A DNA stretch of 6,919 nt, from positions 1 to 6,919 of the forward strand of contig USGR01000048.1 of NCBI GenBank assembly GCA_900554165.1. The letters run 5' to 3'. Shown piece after piece: positions 6,214 through 6,919 of this stretch (positions are counted from its first letter, which is position 1; every line of letters starts with the position of its first letter). This DNA comes from an uncultured Oscillospiraceae bacterium (GTDB lineage Bacteria; Bacillota_A; Clostridia; Oscillospirales; Acutalibacteraceae). Position numbers and translations under genes: made by a program. The notes under the pieces are model-generated. The model worked only from the letters and a program-made list of their open reading frames with translations. It was not told the origin of the DNA and made no database searches.

Positions 6214-6240
6214 TGCCGCTCCTTGTGGGCGGCGTTTTTT
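6209..6240 (+). terminator. original tRNA-Thr terminator, displaced by the insertion
   Basis: AAAAATGCCGC (6209-6219) pairs with GCGGCGTTTTT (6229-6239) with one G-T pair and a 9-nt loop, ending in six T. It stands 3 nt after the CCA of the remnant, exactly where the tRNA terminator would be in an empty site. Confidence 0.88.
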
Positions 6241-6440
6241 ATGCTGCGTGGTCGGTGAGAACCGGCCGTTTGTATATTGGGAGCGCTTTTGAAAAATAAG
6301 CAGAAAGCCGTTTTGGCGGGTTACTGAAAGTGAGTGCTTAGAGCGTCACCCAAGTCCGGCCAGTAGCTCCACGCCGTCGAAGCAAAGTCCGCCTCTTTTT
6401 ATCTTGTGGTGAAAAACATGTCTCGCGCCGCTTTCCTGTT
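6241..6440. other. non-coding stretch with a degenerate att remnant
   Basis: No gene is supported. Apart from the tRNA 3'-like sequence at 6345-6371 it shows no clear RNA gene, promoter or repeat. It may be the worn remains of an earlier insertion next to the tRNA. Confidence 0.4.
6345..6371 (+). repeat. degenerate third copy of the tRNA-Thr 3' end
   Basis: GTCACC followed by CAAGTCCGGCCAGTAGCTCCA reproduces the tRNA T arm, acceptor 3' strand and CCA. Relative to 2979-3008 it lacks the four bases GGTT and has one T-to-C change. It is not preceded by the rest of a tRNA. Best read as the old attR of an earlier integration at this tRNA, now mutated. Confidence 0.75.
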
Positions 6441-6448
6441 TCTACTCT

Positions 6449-6490
6449 CCAACTGCGACCCGCTGCGCTGGATTCGCAGTTGGTTTTCTT
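6449..6490 (+). terminator. 10-bp perfect palindrome with T tract
   Basis: CCAACTGCGA (6449-6458) pairs perfectly with TCGCAGTTGG (6474-6483) and is followed by TTTTCTT on the plus strand. It could end plus-strand transcription, but no plus-strand gene is upstream apart from the tRNA region. A dispersed palindromic repeat is an equally good reading. Confidence 0.55.
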
Positions 6491-6547
6491 ATACAACTTA
6501 AAATATCTTTTTTGTTAACTATTCCCATAAAAAACACCGCTCTTTCA

Positions 6548-6919
6548 ATAGTGGAAAATACTCCGCCGGGATTGAGAATACGATTTATTTATGCAACGTT
6601 GATTTTGGATTCATCCAGCAAAAAGACTGCGAGCAAATGGCTATATCGGCATAGCCGCCGATCAGACAGATGCTGTCGGCATATGCTTGCTTAAAGTTTA
6701 CGCCTTCGTAAGATTTATTTTTTGATGCCTTAAGTATATCTTTACTCGGTTCAATTCCTATAACATTTCTGCATTTATCTTTTCGCACAAGCGTGGAAAA
6801 GCCTGTGCCTCAACCTAAATCCACAACGGTTTCAGGAGTTTTTCCCCAATAATTTATTATAATATCACAGGCCTTTAAAGGAACTGCTGGCCCGCAGCGA
6901 GGTGGTCTTTGCCTGTCTG
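6548..6919 (-). pseudogene. class I SAM-dependent methyltransferase, decayed, 5' end outside window
   Basis: Read from the right edge on the minus strand, the frame gives GPAVPLKACDIIINYWGKTPETVVDLG, then TGA, then GTGFSTLVRKDKCRNVIGIEPSKDILKAS and YADSICLIGGYADIAICSQSFCWMNPKSTLH. This is the Rossmann SAM-binding fold: motif I expected as DLGxGTG, the acidic motif II (GIEPS) and the AICSQSFCWM strand typical of small-molecule or putative type 11 methyltransferases. The TGA falls inside motif I, where families usually have Cys. After TLHK the frame stops at a TAA, but the adjacent frame continues with INRILNPGGVF, so a one-base frameshift is also present (about 6585-6590). Beyond GGVF (about 6550) the resemblance is lost and the C-terminal third is missing. 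Three independent lesions make this a dead gene; its substrate cannot be told. The start codon lies beyond the window. Confidence 0.82.

Noticed and set aside
6585..6919. TGA read as a sense codon (alternative genetic code) to rescue the methyltransferase
   Set aside because: The excisionase-like gene ends at TGA with a coupled start right after it, tryptophan in all genes is TGG, and the methyltransferase has a further frameshift and a lost C-terminus.

Overview
The window reads as a chromosomal stretch of a low-to-mid GC Firmicute, most likely an anaerobic, spore-forming Clostridia (gut Oscillospirales/Lachnospirales type). This is inferred from a DUF3787-type small spore protein, strong AGGAG ribosome binding sites, consensus TTGACA/TATAAT promoters and the style of the lipoprotein and rolling-circle Rep. 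No 16S or other definitive marker is present.

Left part (1-2932). One intact small gene (95-304, DUF3787-like) is followed by a gene-poor stretch and then by a graveyard on the minus strand. Three fragments lie head to tail, each cut inside a domain and each joined to the next out of frame: a Ser-rich lipoprotein with a Big2 domain that also has an in-frame TAA, a piece of an S1-type RNA-binding protein, and the C-terminal part of NAD+-dependent DNA ligase (end of OB fold, zinc finger, helix-hairpin-helix, BRCT). None can make its full product.

Centre (2933-6213). A tRNA-Thr(CGT) gene with a consensus promoter is occupied by a very small integrated element. Two identical 53-bp direct repeats (2963-3015 and 6161-6213), spanning the anticodon loop to just past the CCA end, are its attL and attR. 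They imply a 3,198-bp excised circle. Between them are only five genes. A tyrosine integrase and an HUH rolling-circle replication initiator form one minus-strand operon. An excisionase-like small winged-helix protein and an 83-aa unknown protein form a second minus-strand operon. A divergent XRE repressor is on the plus strand. The 113 bp between repressor and excisionase hold a consensus promoter with repeated TATTGCA operator-like sites on and around it. About 350 bp between the Rep gene and the excisionase operon are noticeably GC-richer than the coding parts, contain paired repeats and several hairpins, and are the best candidate replication origin. No relaxase, secretion, capsid or cargo gene is visible. 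The layout suggests a self-controlled integrative plasmid or satellite: the repressor keeps excisionase off; when it is relieved, Xis and Int excise the element, Rep copies the circle, and transfer would have to be supplied by something else.

Right part (6214-6919). The original tRNA-Thr terminator sits directly beyond attR. About 130 bp further on is a degenerate third copy of the tRNA 3' end, suggesting an earlier integration at the same site. A strong palindrome follows, then a decayed class I SAM-methyltransferase gene that runs off the right edge, with a stop codon inside its SAM-binding motif and a frameshift.
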